Source of the DNA: CBDFHV01 sp965247705
GTDB lineage: Bacteria; Pseudomonadota; Alphaproteobacteria; Rhodospirillales; CAMCUA01
Reading direction: 5' to 3'
Length of the DNA stretch: 64,000 nt
Assembly: GCA_965247705.1 (NCBI GenBank)
Contig: CBDFHV010000031.1
Span: forward strand, 39,229-103,228
Under the pieces are notes generated by a model. It had not been told where the DNA came from and did not search any database. It saw nothing but the letters and a program-made list of their open reading frames with translations. Positions 35,833-44,408 of the stretch are shown here, piece by piece (the first letter of the stretch is position 1; each line of letters starts with the position of its first letter). Both the position numbers and the translations under genes were made by a program.

Positions 35833-36315
35833 CTATTCGTCGCCGTTCATGTTGGCGATGGACTTCACCAACTCGAACAGCCGTTTGCGCACCTGGGGGC
35901 TGCCGATACGGTAGTAGGCCCGGACCAGTTCCAAGGTCTCGCGGCGGGCCAGGGGGTCGGGCTCGTAGGGCAACTGTTCCTGATCGGATAGCCCTTGGCC
36001 GGCGCGGCCGGCCCTTGCCTTGACCTCGTCCGGCATGTCGTCAAAGAAGAACGACACGGGAACATCGAGGATGCGGCTGAGCTCGAACAAGCGGCTCGCG
36101 CCAATGCGGTTGGCGCCCCTTTCGTACTTCTGGATCTGCTGAAATGTCAGGCCAATGGCCTGACCCAATTTCTCCTGGCTCATGCCCATCAGGGTGCGGC
36201 GAAGTCGCACCCGTCGGCCGACATGCACGTCGACGGGGCGAGGCGTTCCGGGAATGTGACCGTCGTTGGGAGCCCGGCGACGGCGCTTCATCGGTTTGGG
36301 TGCACTTTTTGCCAT
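35833..36315 (-). CDS. Xre-family helix-turn-helix regulator upstream of metK
   Basis: 160 residues. After a basic N-terminal tail the HTH is clear: VGRRVRLRRTLMGMSQEKLGQAIGLTFQQIQKYERGANRIGASRLFELSRIL in blocks at about residues 32-83. A C-terminal segment with LARRETLELVRAYYRIGSPQVRKRLFELVKS is typical of the alphaproteobacterial PraR/PhrR-like group. Family members control biofilm, quorum sensing or stress genes; the target here is unknown. A pair of TAGGG-N4-CCCTA palindromes 146-180 bp upstream is a plausible autoregulatory operator. A second ATG (codon 9) is an alternative start. Confidence 0.92.
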   Translation of the reverse strand: MAKSAPKPMKRRRRAPNDGHIPGTPRPVDVHVGRRVRLRRTLMGMSQEKLGQAIGLTFQQIQKYERGANRIGASRLFELSRILDVPVSFFFDDMPDEVKARAGRAGQGLSDQEQLPYEPDPLARRETLELVRAYYRIGSPQVRKRLFELVKSIANMNGDE

Positions 36316-36708
36316 GTCATAATCTCATTCTGTTGTTGTCGCTGGACTTGGATGATTCTCCAGGGGATCGGATTGACGACGCTCCCCAATTACCGCTATC
36401 TCACCCGGAGCGTCATCAGACGACCCGGGTCGAACTATACCTGAATCCAGTTCCACAATCTAGGGTTTCCCCTAGACGATATAGGGAAAACCCTAAAAAG
36501 TTTGGACTCCAAATCCATATGCGCCCGTGCGCATCCGACGGGCCTTCATCGCGAGACTCCTCCGCAAACCTTACGGGGTCCGGCGTTAGCCGCCGATGCG
36601 CGCGTCGCGCTTTGGTCGAGATGCCGGGAACATAAGAAACCGGAAGCCGCCCGTCTGTCGACCGGAACGATAGGTCAATGCCTTTCCGTTCGTCAAGCAA
36701 CTGTGATA
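36316..36708. other. xre-lnt spacer with tandem operator-like palindromes
   Basis: 393 bp between the lnt stop and the xre start, both on the minus strand. It contains the two TAGGG palindromes at 36461-36495 and AT-richer sequence around 36400-36500 suited to the xre promoter. No open frame with coding character was seen. Confidence 0.6.
36461..36495. promoter_or_regulatory. Two tandem TAGGG-N4-CCCTA palindromes, probable operators
   Basis: TAGGGTTTCCCCTA (36461-36474) and TAGGGAAAACCCTA (36482-36495) are each a dyad with the same half-site TAGGG. Their centres are 21 bp apart, two helical turns, so two dimers could bind on the same face. The two palindromes are also near reverse complements of each other. 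The nearest gene start in the right direction is xre. Confidence 0.6.
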
Positions 36709-38352
36709 CTATTTTATGCAGCGGCCATTTGGTTCCGTCTCCCGACCATGTCCGCCCGCCGCGTCCGGCGGTGCGCGTGGCCGCCGCGCCAAGGCAGCGC
36801 CCGACATGAGAATAATGACGATCGCGCCGCCCAACGGCCACGGCCCGGCGCGCGCATAGGGTGTCGGGAGCAGGGCCACTGGCAGATCGCCTTCGACCAC
36901 GCCGACCGCGCCCAGATCGAGGAATTCGCGCAGCCTTCCGTAGGCGTCGATGATGGCGGAAATTCCCGTATTGGCCGCGCGCACCACCGGCAGGCCTTCC
37001 TCGACGGCCCTCAGGCGGGCCGCCGCCAGGTGCTGATACGGTCCCGTCGAATCACCGAACCAGGCGTCGTTGGTGACGTTCAATATCCAGGCGGGGCGAA
37101 CTTCGGCATCGACGACGCGCCCGGTGAAGATGATCTCGTAGCAGATAAGGGGACTGAACGGCGGCAGACCGGGCAGTCGAACGGTACGTCGACCCGGTCC
37201 GGCCGTGAAGTCGCCGCGCCCGGCGACAAGCCTGGACAGGGGCAGGATGTCGCGCCAGGGGACGAACTCCCCGAAGGGGACCAAGTGCGCCTTGTCATAG
37301 ACGGCGAGAACCCGAGCGGCGCCGTCGAGGGCGTATAGGCTGTTCCACGCCCATTTGGCACGGTGGGCGGAATGATGGGCGGAACGGCGCACGGCGCCGG
37401 TCACCAGCACCGCGCCCGGCGCGACGGCGCCGGCGACCAGACGACGATTGGCCTCGGTGTCCAGAAGAAAAGGGACCGCCGTCTCCGGCCACGCCACGAC
37501 CGAAGGGGCCGGCGCGCCATCCTTGCCACGACTGAGGGATACCAGGCGTTCGAGATGCTGGGAGCGCAGTTCCTGGCGCCACTTCAGGTGTTGGGGAATA
37601 TTGGGTTGCACCACCCTGATGGCGACGCCCGTGGTCAATCCGTCGTTCGCCGACGCCAGTCGCACCGCGCCGGCGATCGTGGCCGCGACGAGGAGGCCGG
37701 CCACCGCGGCGACCGCCGTCCAGGCGCGGCGGTCGCTGGCGCCAGGATCGCCCAGAACCGCCGGCATGGCGGCGATGGCGACGGTCATCAGGGACAGCCC
37801 GTGGACGCCGAACAGTGCCGCGCCCTGGAGAATCGGATCGTGGGCAGTCCACACGGTGCCCATGAGGTTCCAGGGAAAACCGGTGAAAATCCAGCCCCGC
37901 ACCCCCTCGAAGCCGGTCCACGACGCGGCCAGTACCAGCACACCCGTCACGCCGCGCGCACCGACGAGTCGCGCCAGGCCCGTGGCACCCGCATAGAGCA
38001 GGGCCAATCCCCCGGCCAGGGACATCACCGCCAGGGGCGCCAGCCAGCCATGGCGCTCGGCGTCGACGAGAAAGGCCGAACTCACCCAGTGCAATCCGGT
38101 GACCAGGTGACCGAAACCGAACCACCAACCGGCGACCGCCGCCGAGCGGACACTGCGGGCGGCGATCAGCCACGCCAGGCCGACCAGGGACGGGACCAGA
38201 ACCGCCACCAAGCCGAACGGCGGCATGGCCATGGTGGCAAGCGCGCCCAGCAGCATGGCCGTTCCATGACGGCGCCATCCGGCGAGCCGGTCGATGGCGC
38301 TTCGGAGGGCGGCGGCGGCGCGCCGGATCGCGCCCGCGGTGGCGGCGATCAT
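36709..38352 (-). CDS. lnt: Apolipoprotein N-acyltransferase
   Basis: 547 residues. Adds the third acyl chain to lipoproteins in the inner membrane. The N-terminal half has several membrane helices (for example PPFGLVAVLVPSLVGLAWLI). The C-terminal nitrilase-like domain has the catalytic triad: Glu in VVAWPETAVPFLL, Lys in YDKAHLVPFGEFVPW and Cys in PLICYEIIF. It follows corC by 13 bp, in the conserved ybeY-corC-lnt order. Confidence 0.97.
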   Translation of the reverse strand: MIAATAGAIRRAAAALRSAIDRLAGWRRHGTAMLLGALATMAMPPFGLVAVLVPSLVGLAWLIAARSVRSAAVAGWWFGFGHLVTGLHWVSSAFLVDAERHGWLAPLAVMSLAGGLALLYAGATGLARLVGARGVTGVLVLAASWTGFEGVRGWIFTGFPWNLMGTVWTAHDPILQGAALFGVHGLSLMTVAIAAMPAVLGDPGASDRRAWTAVAAVAGLLVAATIAGAVRLASANDGLTTGVAIRVVQPNIPQHLKWRQELRSQHLERLVSLSRGKDGAPAPSVVAWPETAVPFLLDTEANRRLVAGAVAPGAVLVTGAVRRSAHHSAHRAKWAWNSLYALDGAARVLAVYDKAHLVPFGEFVPWRDILPLSRLVAGRGDFTAGPGRRTVRLPGLPPFSPLICYEIIFTGRVVDAEVRPAWILNVTNDAWFGDSTGPYQHLAAARLRAVEEGLPVVRAANTGISAIIDAYGRLREFLDLGAVGVVEGDLPVALLPTPYARAGPWPLGGAIVIILMSGAALARRPRAPPDAAGGHGRETEPNGRCIK

Positions 38353-38365
38353 CCCCAGAATCGGT

Positions 38366-39271
38366 TCAGTCAGGGTTTTCGGGACGCGGACTCAATCCCC
38401 GCAGGCGCAGCTTCTTGATCCGGCGCGGATCGGCGTCCAGTACTTCGAACTCCAGGCCCGACTGGTGGTGAATCAGCTCGCCGCGCATGGGGACCCTCCC
38501 CGCCAGGGAGAAAACCAGGCCCCCCAGCGTGTCGATGTCTTCGCGGTCCTCTTCCGCCGCCAGGGGCCCCACCATCTCCTCCAGATCCTCGATGGTGGTG
38601 CGGGCGTCCGCATCCAGACTGCCGTCGGCCCGCCACGCCATCTGCGGCTGGTCCGCGGTATCGTGCTCGTCCTCGATCTCGCCGACGATCTCCTCGACCA
38701 GGTCCTCGATGGTGACGAGCCCGTCGACACCGCCGAACTCGTCGACGACCAGGGCCATGTGCGAACGCTTTACCTGCATCTCGAGAAGCAGTTCCAGGAC
38801 GTGCATGGAGGGCGACACGAAAAGCACGCGCCGCAGGATCTTGGAGAGGGAAAAGGCCTCGTCCTTCGGCCACCAGGCGAGAACGTCCTTGATGTGCGCC
38901 ATGCCGATGGCGTCATCCAGGGTTCCCCGGAACACCGGCAGGCGGGAATGACCCCACTTGGTGATCGCTTCAATGACGTCGGACAGGGCGGCGTCGACTT
39001 CGACGGCGGTGATGTCCACCCGTGGCACCATCACGTCGTGGACCGTTCGTCCGCGCAGTTCCAGGATGTTGGCGAGCAGGGTGCGCTCGTCCGAACCCAG
39101 CGCGCCTGATTCCTCCTCGCCGTCCTCGATGAGTTCCTCGAGGGTTTCGCGCAGGGAATTCTCGCCGTTGCGCCCCCGGCGCAAGCCGCGTAACCAGCCC
39201 CACAGCGTCGCCGAGCGACCGCCGTTCGGGGCGGCCGCGGTCGAGTCTCTACTACTGTCGTCGTCGTTCAT
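38366..39271 (-). CDS. corC: CBS-domain protein of the CorC/TlyC (hemolysin-like) family
   Basis: 301 residues. Two CBS domains (VMVPRVDITAVEVDAALSDV and SPSMHVLELLLEMQVKRSHMALVVDEFGG) are followed by the CorC_HlyC domain ending REN-like PRPENPD. There are no membrane segments. Linked genetically to Mg/Co efflux in other bacteria; the exact role is uncertain. It sits 9 bp after ybeY and 13 bp before lnt, all one operon. The acidic linker LEELIEDGEEESG precedes the conserved part. Confidence 0.93.
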   Translation of the reverse strand: MNDDDSSRDSTAAAPNGGRSATLWGWLRGLRRGRNGENSLRETLEELIEDGEEESGALGSDERTLLANILELRGRTVHDVMVPRVDITAVEVDAALSDVIEAITKWGHSRLPVFRGTLDDAIGMAHIKDVLAWWPKDEAFSLSKILRRVLFVSPSMHVLELLLEMQVKRSHMALVVDEFGGVDGLVTIEDLVEEIVGEIEDEHDTADQPQMAWRADGSLDADARTTIEDLEEMVGPLAAEEDREDIDTLGGLVFSLAGRVPMRGELIHHQSGLEFEVLDADPRRIKKLRLRGLSPRPENPD

Positions 39272-39280
39272 GTCCCGCGT

Positions 39281-39793
39281 TCAGGCCTCGGCCTCTTCCC
39301 CATAGGGAGCGGGGACATCGAGGGCCAGCAGGATACGGGTCTCCAGACCCTCCATCCGCCGGGCCGCCCGCGCCGAGTCGTGATCGTAGCCCAGCAAGTG
39401 CAACATACCATGAACCACCAGATGGGATAAGTGGTCAGCCAGGAGTTTACCTTCAGCGGCGGCCTCTCGCACCGTCGTTTCGTAGGCCACCACGATGTCG
39501 CCCAGGAGTACCGGTCCGGGCTGTCGCGGGGTGAATCCAAGGGGCATCGCCCCGACGCACAACGGAAAGGCCAGCACATTTGTGGGATAATTCGATCCCC
39601 GGTAGTCACAGTTGAGGCGCTGAACCGCATCGTCGCCGGTCAGGACCACGCTGGTTTCGATATCCGATCGCCCGAGGCCCTCCATATCCAGGGCCGCCAA
39701 GACCGCCCGGCGGCAATGGGCAACCACGCGGGGCACCTGCCGCGACCAGGCCGGGTCCTCGACGGACACGGCGACGACCGCCCGGTCAGTCAT
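39281..39793 (-). CDS. ybeY: Endoribonuclease YbeY (rRNA maturation)
   Basis: 170 residues. Zinc-dependent RNase required for 16S rRNA 3' end processing. The metal site is complete in HGMLHLLGYDHDSARAARRM. The upstream core has LNCDYRGSNYPTNVLAFPL. The start overlaps the phoH stop by 8 bp. Confidence 0.97.
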   Translation of the reverse strand: MTDRAVVAVSVEDPAWSRQVPRVVAHCRRAVLAALDMEGLGRSDIETSVVLTGDDAVQRLNCDYRGSNYPTNVLAFPLCVGAMPLGFTPRQPGPVLLGDIVVAYETTVREAAAEGKLLADHLSHLVVHGMLHLLGYDHDSARAARRMEGLETRILLALDVPAPYGEEAEA

Positions 39794-40817
39794 CTTCGGC
39801 CGCGCGGGTCGCCCGGCGCTCGTAGGGTGCCGAGTCGCGGCGTTGCCGTTCGATCGCGTCGTAGGCGCGGACGATGCGGGTGACCAACGGATGGCGCACC
39901 ACGTCGACGTCGGTAAAGGTCACGACGCCGACGCCATCGACGCCCGCCAGGACGTCGATGGCGTCGCGCAACCCCGAGCGGGTCCCCCGCGGCAGGTCCA
40001 CCTGGCTGAGATCGCCTGTAATCACCATGCGGGCATTCTCCCCCAGGCGGGTGAGGAACATCTTCATTTGCACGGCGGTCGTGTTCTGGGCCTCGTCCAG
40101 GATGATGAAGGCATTGCCCAACGTGCGGCCGCGCATGAAAGCCAAGGGAGCGATTTCGATCTCGCCGTTCTCCAGGCAACGGGACACCTGGCTCGACGGC
40201 ATCATGTCGAAAAGCGCGTCGTATAGCGGCCTCATGTAGGGGTCCACCTTCTCGCGCATGCTGCCGGGCAGGAAGCCCAACTGTTCGCCGGCCTCGACAG
40301 CGGGGCGAGACAGGATGATACGGTCCACCTGTCCCTGGATCAGGCGCTCCACCGCCGTCGCCACCGCCAAATAAGTCTTACCGGTTCCCGCCGGTCCCAG
40401 GGCGAAGACCATCTCCATGTCGGCGATTGCCTGGACATAGGCGGCCTGGGTGGGGGTGCGGGGCGAGATGTGTAGTTTGCGGGTTCGCACGATCAGGTCG
40501 TCCGAGTCTGCGCCACCGTGGCGCACCATGCGCAGGGCGGCATCGACATCGCCGCCGTTGACCGGCAGCCCTCGTTTCAGGCGCAGGTAAAGTCGGTCCA
40601 GGACCTCCCGCACCGCCGCCACCGCGACCGTCTCGCCGCTGATGGTGACCCGGTTGCCGCGGGTCTGGATGACGACTTCCTCAGACTTCTCGATCTGCGC
40701 CAGGTTACTGTGATGGGAGCCGAACAGGTCGGCAAGCAGCCGGTTGTCATCGAATTCCAGTTGCATGGATCGCTGGCCGTCCCCGGGGGGGCCCATTGCA
40801 TCCACGGACGGGGTCAA
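39786..40817 (-). CDS. PhoH-like ATPase
   Basis: 343 residues. P-loop ATPase with ALGPAGTGKTYLAVATAVERL (Walker A) and NAFIILDEAQNTTAVQMKMFLTRLG-type Walker B region; SRPAVEAGEQLGFLPG is the family signature. An N-terminal KH-like segment (VTISGETVAVAAVREVLDRL) suggests RNA binding. Conserved partner of ybeY, so a role in rRNA quality control is likely. It overlaps the miaB stop by 4 bp. Confidence 0.95.
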   Translation of the reverse strand: MTPSVDAMGPPGDGQRSMQLEFDDNRLLADLFGSHHSNLAQIEKSEEVVIQTRGNRVTISGETVAVAAVREVLDRLYLRLKRGLPVNGGDVDAALRMVRHGGADSDDLIVRTRKLHISPRTPTQAAYVQAIADMEMVFALGPAGTGKTYLAVATAVERLIQGQVDRIILSRPAVEAGEQLGFLPGSMREKVDPYMRPLYDALFDMMPSSQVSRCLENGEIEIAPLAFMRGRTLGNAFIILDEAQNTTAVQMKMFLTRLGENARMVITGDLSQVDLPRGTRSGLRDAIDVLAGVDGVGVVTFTDVDVVRHPLVTRIVRAYDAIERQRRDSAPYERRATRAAEDD

Positions 40818-42229
40818 GCAGGGATCCCCATCTCGCCAACTCCGGCCGCCGTTTCGGCATTTAGGGCCGCCGTTTCAACATTGAGGGCCGAGCCGGCCAG
40901 ACTATTGGCAAGGGCGGTGTCGATGCGCACGGCCACGACGGACCCCATTGCATCGGCGGGGGCGGAGACGTGGACCGGCTGCATGAACGGAGAACGCCCC
41001 ACCAGTTGGCCGGGCCGCCGCCCCCGTCCGACAAACAGAACGGGAAGGACGCTACCGACGCAGCTTCGATTGAAGCGCGACTGCTGGTCGCGCAAGAGAA
41101 CCTGCAGTCGTTCAAGGCGCGCCGACTTTTCTTCCTCCGGCACCTGTGACGGCAGGGCAGCGGCGGGCGTACCGGGCCGAACGCTATACTTGAACGCGAA
41201 GGCCTGAACGAATCCCACGCGCCTGACGAGGTTCAAGGTTTCGGCGAAGTCGGTTTCGGTCTCGCCGGGAAAGCCGACGATAAGATCGGTCGAGAGCGCG
41301 ATGTCAGGCCGTGCCGCCCGCAGCCGGTCGACGGTCTTCAGGTAGTCCCGCACCACATGGCGACGGTTCATCGCCGCCAGGATGCGGTCCGAACCCGACT
41401 GAACGGGGAGGTGCAGAAAGGGCATCAGCCGAGGGACGTCCCGGTGGGCGCTGATAAGTTCGTCGTCCATGTCGGCGGGGTGGGAGGTGGTGTATCGGAT
41501 GCGCTCGACCCCCGCCACATCGGCGACGGCGCGGATGAGTTGGCCCAGGCCCCGCTGCCGGCCGTCGGAACCGGCGCCGTGATATGCATTGACGTTCTGG
41601 CCCAGAAGCGTGATTTCCCTGGCGCCCGACGCTGCGAGGTGGCGCGCTTCGGCAAGAACGTCGGTCATCGGTCGCGAGACTTCGGCGCCCCGGGTATAGG
41701 GCACCACGCAGAAAGTGCAGAACCGATCGCAGCCCTCCTGAACCGTCAAGAAGGCACTGGCGCCCTCGACGCGACTCGGCGGCGGCAAATGGTCGAATTT
41801 GCTGTCCTCGGGGAAATCCGTATCCAGCACCAGGCCGCCGGCCCGGCCCGCGCGGGCCACCAGTTCCGGCAGGCGGTGGTAGGCCTGGGGCCCGACCACG
41901 ATGTCCACGCAGGGGGCCCGGCGGCGGATCTCGGCGCCTTCCGCCTGGGCGACACAGCCGGCCACCGCGACCACCATCGACTCGCCCCGTTTTCGGCGCC
42001 GTTCCTTCACCGCCTTGAGACGGCCCAGTTCCGAATAGACCTTTTCCGCCGCCTTCTCCCTGATGTGGCAGGTGTTGAGGATCACCATGTCCGCCTCTTC
42101 GGTCTCGGCCGAGGGCACGAAGCCGAGGGGCGCCAGGACATCCGCCATGCGGGCGGAGTCGTAGACGTTCATCTGGCAGCCGTAGGTGCGGATGTGGAGT
42201 TTCTTGGTCACGTTGCGTTCGCGAGCCAC
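40814..42229 (-). CDS. miaB: tRNA-2-methylthio-N6-isopentenyladenosine-37 methylthiotransferase
   Basis: 471 residues. Radical-SAM enzyme that adds a methylthio group to i6A37 of tRNA. Auxiliary cluster cysteines appear in RTYGCQMNVYDS, ILNTCHIREKA and AVAGCVAQAEG. The radical-SAM Cys-x3-Cys-x2-Cys is GCDRFCTFCVVPYTRG. A TRAM domain follows. The final 30 or so residues hold a repeated NAETAA/NVETAA stretch beyond the TRAM domain. The start may be at the V/M eight codons in; the chosen ATG is the longest with support. Confidence 0.97.
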   Translation of the reverse strand: MARERNVTKKLHIRTYGCQMNVYDSARMADVLAPLGFVPSAETEEADMVILNTCHIREKAAEKVYSELGRLKAVKERRRKRGESMVVAVAGCVAQAEGAEIRRRAPCVDIVVGPQAYHRLPELVARAGRAGGLVLDTDFPEDSKFDHLPPPSRVEGASAFLTVQEGCDRFCTFCVVPYTRGAEVSRPMTDVLAEARHLAASGAREITLLGQNVNAYHGAGSDGRQRGLGQLIRAVADVAGVERIRYTTSHPADMDDELISAHRDVPRLMPFLHLPVQSGSDRILAAMNRRHVVRDYLKTVDRLRAARPDIALSTDLIVGFPGETETDFAETLNLVRRVGFVQAFAFKYSVRPGTPAAALPSQVPEEEKSARLERLQVLLRDQQSRFNRSCVGSVLPVLFVGRGRRPGQLVGRSPFMQPVHVSAPADAMGSVVAVRIDTALANSLAGSALNVETAALNAETAAGVGEMGIPA

Positions 42230-42389
42230 GTCATTGGGGCGTCGTTACATCAAGAACACGCAAGCCGGGCACCATCCAAGCTTTTTTCCTCCTGTGGCGG
42301 GGAGCGCCGCTGACCATGAATAGTTGGGTCTGCCGGGAGCGGTGTCAAGCAACGGGATCGTACCGCCGGTCCGGGTCGCGGCGCCGTGC

Positions 42390-42827
42390 CTACTGTTTGC
42401 CGTCGCCATTGCCGCGGACAAGACGCCGGCCGTAAAGTTCCAACCGGTGACCGACCAAGTCGAAGCCAAGATCTCGGGCAATCTTGTCCTGCAGTCGCTC
42501 GATCTCTTCGTTCTGGAATTCGATAACCTCGCCCGATTGCACGTCGATCAGGTGATCGTGGTGATCGTCGGTAACTTCCTCGAACCGGGAACGGCCGTCG
42601 CCGAAATCGTGACGCTCGATAATGTTGGCGTCCTCGAACAGGCGCACCGTGCGATAGACGGTGGCGATGCTGATGCGCTGATCTATCGCGGCGGCTCGAT
42701 TGTGCAGCAGCTCCACGTCGGGATGATCGATCGACTCGGACAGCACGCGAGCGATCACCCGTCGCTGCTCCGTCATCTTCATGCCCCGCTCGATGCAGGC
42801 CTGCTCGATTCGCGACGCCCGCGCCAT
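42390..42827 (-). CDS. fur: Ferric uptake regulator family protein (Fur/Mur type)
   Basis: 145 residues from ATG 42827 (AGGGGG upstream). Winged-helix repressor using Fe2+ or Mn2+. Landmarks: MKMTEQRRVIARVLSES, ISIATVYRTVRLFEDANII (recognition helix) and HDFGDGRSRFE with DDHHDHLIDVQSGEVIEF (metal sites). In many alphaproteobacteria this protein responds to manganese (Mur), with Irr as the main iron regulator; irr is at 20.4 kb, so that division may apply. It precedes miaB by 160 bp. Confidence 0.95.
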   Translation of the reverse strand: MARASRIEQACIERGMKMTEQRRVIARVLSESIDHPDVELLHNRAAAIDQRISIATVYRTVRLFEDANIIERHDFGDGRSRFEEVTDDHHDHLIDVQSGEVIEFQNEEIERLQDKIARDLGFDLVGHRLELYGRRLVRGNGDGKQ

Positions 42828-42894
42828 GATCCCCCTCACCGGTCGCTGATTGACAGCGCCGGACTATAACAAGGACCACGGCCGCGGGCGACCC

Positions 42895-43317
42895 TCACGA
42901 GGCTTTGCGGCGGCGCTTCCGCGGCTTGGTCCCCAAGCCGATCTTCTTGGCCAGATTGCTGCGGTGCTTGGCATAGTTGGGCGCCACCATGGGATAGTCG
43001 GAACCCAGGCCCCAACGATCCCGATACTCGTCCGGGGTCATGTTGTAGGCGGTCTTCAAGTGCCGCTTCAGCATTTTCAACTTCTTGCCGTCTTCGAGGC
43101 AGACAATGAAGTCCGGTTGGATCGATTTCTTGATCGGGACCGCGGGCTGGGGCCGTTCCGCCGCCTGTGTCGAGCCGCCTACCGCGGACAATGTGCGGTA
43201 CACTTCTTGAATCAACTGTGGAAGGTCGGTAACCGCGACGGAATTGTTTCCGACGTGGGCAGATACGATCTCCGTCGTCAGTTCAAGCAACTCATCCGTA
43301 TTCGGTTTGTCGGTCAT
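42895..43317 (-). CDS. MucR/Ros family zinc-finger transcriptional regulator
   Basis: 140 residues. Ros/MucR architecture: an N-terminal dimerisation part (LLELTTEIVSAHVGNNSV, then LPQLIQEVYRTL) and a C-terminal DNA-binding region (VCLEDGKKLKMLKRHLKTAYNMTPDEYRDRWGL) ending in a basic tail. MucR proteins repress exopolysaccharide, motility and cell-cycle genes by binding AT-rich sites. A close AAGGAGA precedes the ATG. Confidence 0.95.
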   Translation of the reverse strand: MTDKPNTDELLELTTEIVSAHVGNNSVAVTDLPQLIQEVYRTLSAVGGSTQAAERPQPAVPIKKSIQPDFIVCLEDGKKLKMLKRHLKTAYNMTPDEYRDRWGLGSDYPMVAPNYAKHRSNLAKKIGLGTKPRKRRRKAS

Positions 43318-43353
43318 GAAAAGGTTGTCTCCTTATTTTCGAGGGCGCCGGGC

Positions 43354-43382
43354 GGTATACTTGAGAAATGAACCGGGTGCAA
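43354..43382 (-). promoter_or_regulatory. Candidate promoter of the mucR-like gene
   Basis: Minus strand: TTGCAC at 43382-43377, a 17-bp spacer and TATACC at 43359-43354. The start would be near 43347, about 30 nt before the ATG, with AAGGAGA between. Matches to consensus are partial (3/6 and 4/6). Confidence 0.4.
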
Positions 43383-43398
43383 CAACTTCATCCAGAAG

Positions 43399-43500
43399 TC
43401 ACCAATATAAGAATACAGATTGACGGCGGACCCGGCCGGTCGGACATTGAAGTCCAAGCGCGGTGGCCAACGTCGCGGCGTCCAACGTCGCGGTGTTCAT
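43399..43500 (-). CDS. 33-residue open frame coupled to the tsaB stop
   Basis: ATG at 43500 overlaps the tsaB TGA by 4 bp, the same junction type used by real operons in this window. The product (starting MNTATLDAATLATALGL) has no recognised domain and ends in VFLYW. In related genomes rimI usually follows tsaB, so this may be a decayed remnant or a chance frame; it does not show GNAT motifs. Confidence 0.25.
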   Translation of the reverse strand: MNTATLDAATLATALGLQCPTGRVRRQSVFLYW

Positions 43501-44186
43501 CGGTTGGGGGCGTTTTCCGAGGCGGGAACTTGTGTCGTCACCGGCGGCGTCACGTCGGCGGTCCGCAAGTAAAGAGGTCGTGGCGGCGGCGAGCCGGCGC
43601 GCCATCGCCGGCAACCCAGGCGGGCGACGGTCACCGGATCCGGCAGCATGGGGCCGGCCATATCGGCGTCGCGGCCAGCCGCGCGGAGGGCATCGCACAA
43701 GACCGCCGCCCCGCCGCCCACCACAATGGCACCCACCGGGACCGCGGCCGCCACCTTCGCCACGTCTTGCGCCCACGGCGGGCCCAGGGGCGCGTCGGGA
43801 TCGCGGAACACTTGCGCGTAAAGGCGTCCGTGTCGGGCATCGATGGCGACGACAATGGGACGGCCGTCGATTCTGGGTGCGTCCGCCGCCAGGGCTTCCA
43901 ATGTCGTCACACCGACACAGGGATGTCCGGTGGCCAAGGCCAGTCCCCGCGCCGCCGACAAACCGATGCGAATGCCGGTGAAGGCGCCCGGGCCCGTGGT
44001 CACCGCGATGAGGTCCAGGCCCATGGGCTCGAGTCCCGCCTCCCGCAGGCACGCGCCGACCATGGGGATCAGTCTCTCCGCCTGACCGCGCCGCATTTTC
44101 ACCTGACGCCGGGCACGGACTTCCTCGCCATCCACCAAGGCGACCGAACAGGCATCCAGGGCCGTATCGAGCGCCAGGACCCTCAT
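43497..44186 (-). CDS. tsaB: tRNA threonylcarbamoyladenosine biosynthesis protein TsaB
   Basis: 229 residues from ATG 44186 (MRVLALDTALDACSVAL); an ATG two codons upstream is also possible. Partner of TsaD/TsaE in making t6A37 on ANN-decoding tRNAs. Landmarks: the ASKHA-like DTALDACSVALVDGE, GPGAFTGIRIGLSAARGLA and AIDARHGRLYAQ. The ribosome site directly ahead is weak; a strong AAGGAGG lies 68-74 bp upstream (see findings). Confidence 0.93.
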   Translation of the reverse strand: MRVLALDTALDACSVALVDGEEVRARRQVKMRRGQAERLIPMVGACLREAGLEPMGLDLIAVTTGPGAFTGIRIGLSAARGLALATGHPCVGVTTLEALAADAPRIDGRPIVVAIDARHGRLYAQVFRDPDAPLGPPWAQDVAKVAAAVPVGAIVVGGGAAVLCDALRAAGRDADMAGPMLPDPVTVARLGCRRWRAGSPPPRPLYLRTADVTPPVTTQVPASENAPNR

Positions 44187-44408
44187 CGGCATGGGTTGCT
44201 CGACAGCGATGGGCCGCACCGATGTTCGCGGCGGCGGCGTGAACCCACGGTACCCTCCTTGGTATGCGCACCGAATTCCGAATCCTAGCACTCCCTGTCG
44301 GTCGCTGGAATTCGTTCCAAATTCGCAAGGAGGCTTGCGGTCGCGCCAGGAAGGGGAAACAATCGCCTCGGACTCCGGGCGCGGAGAGGGACTGCCAAGG
44401 GGACTTGC

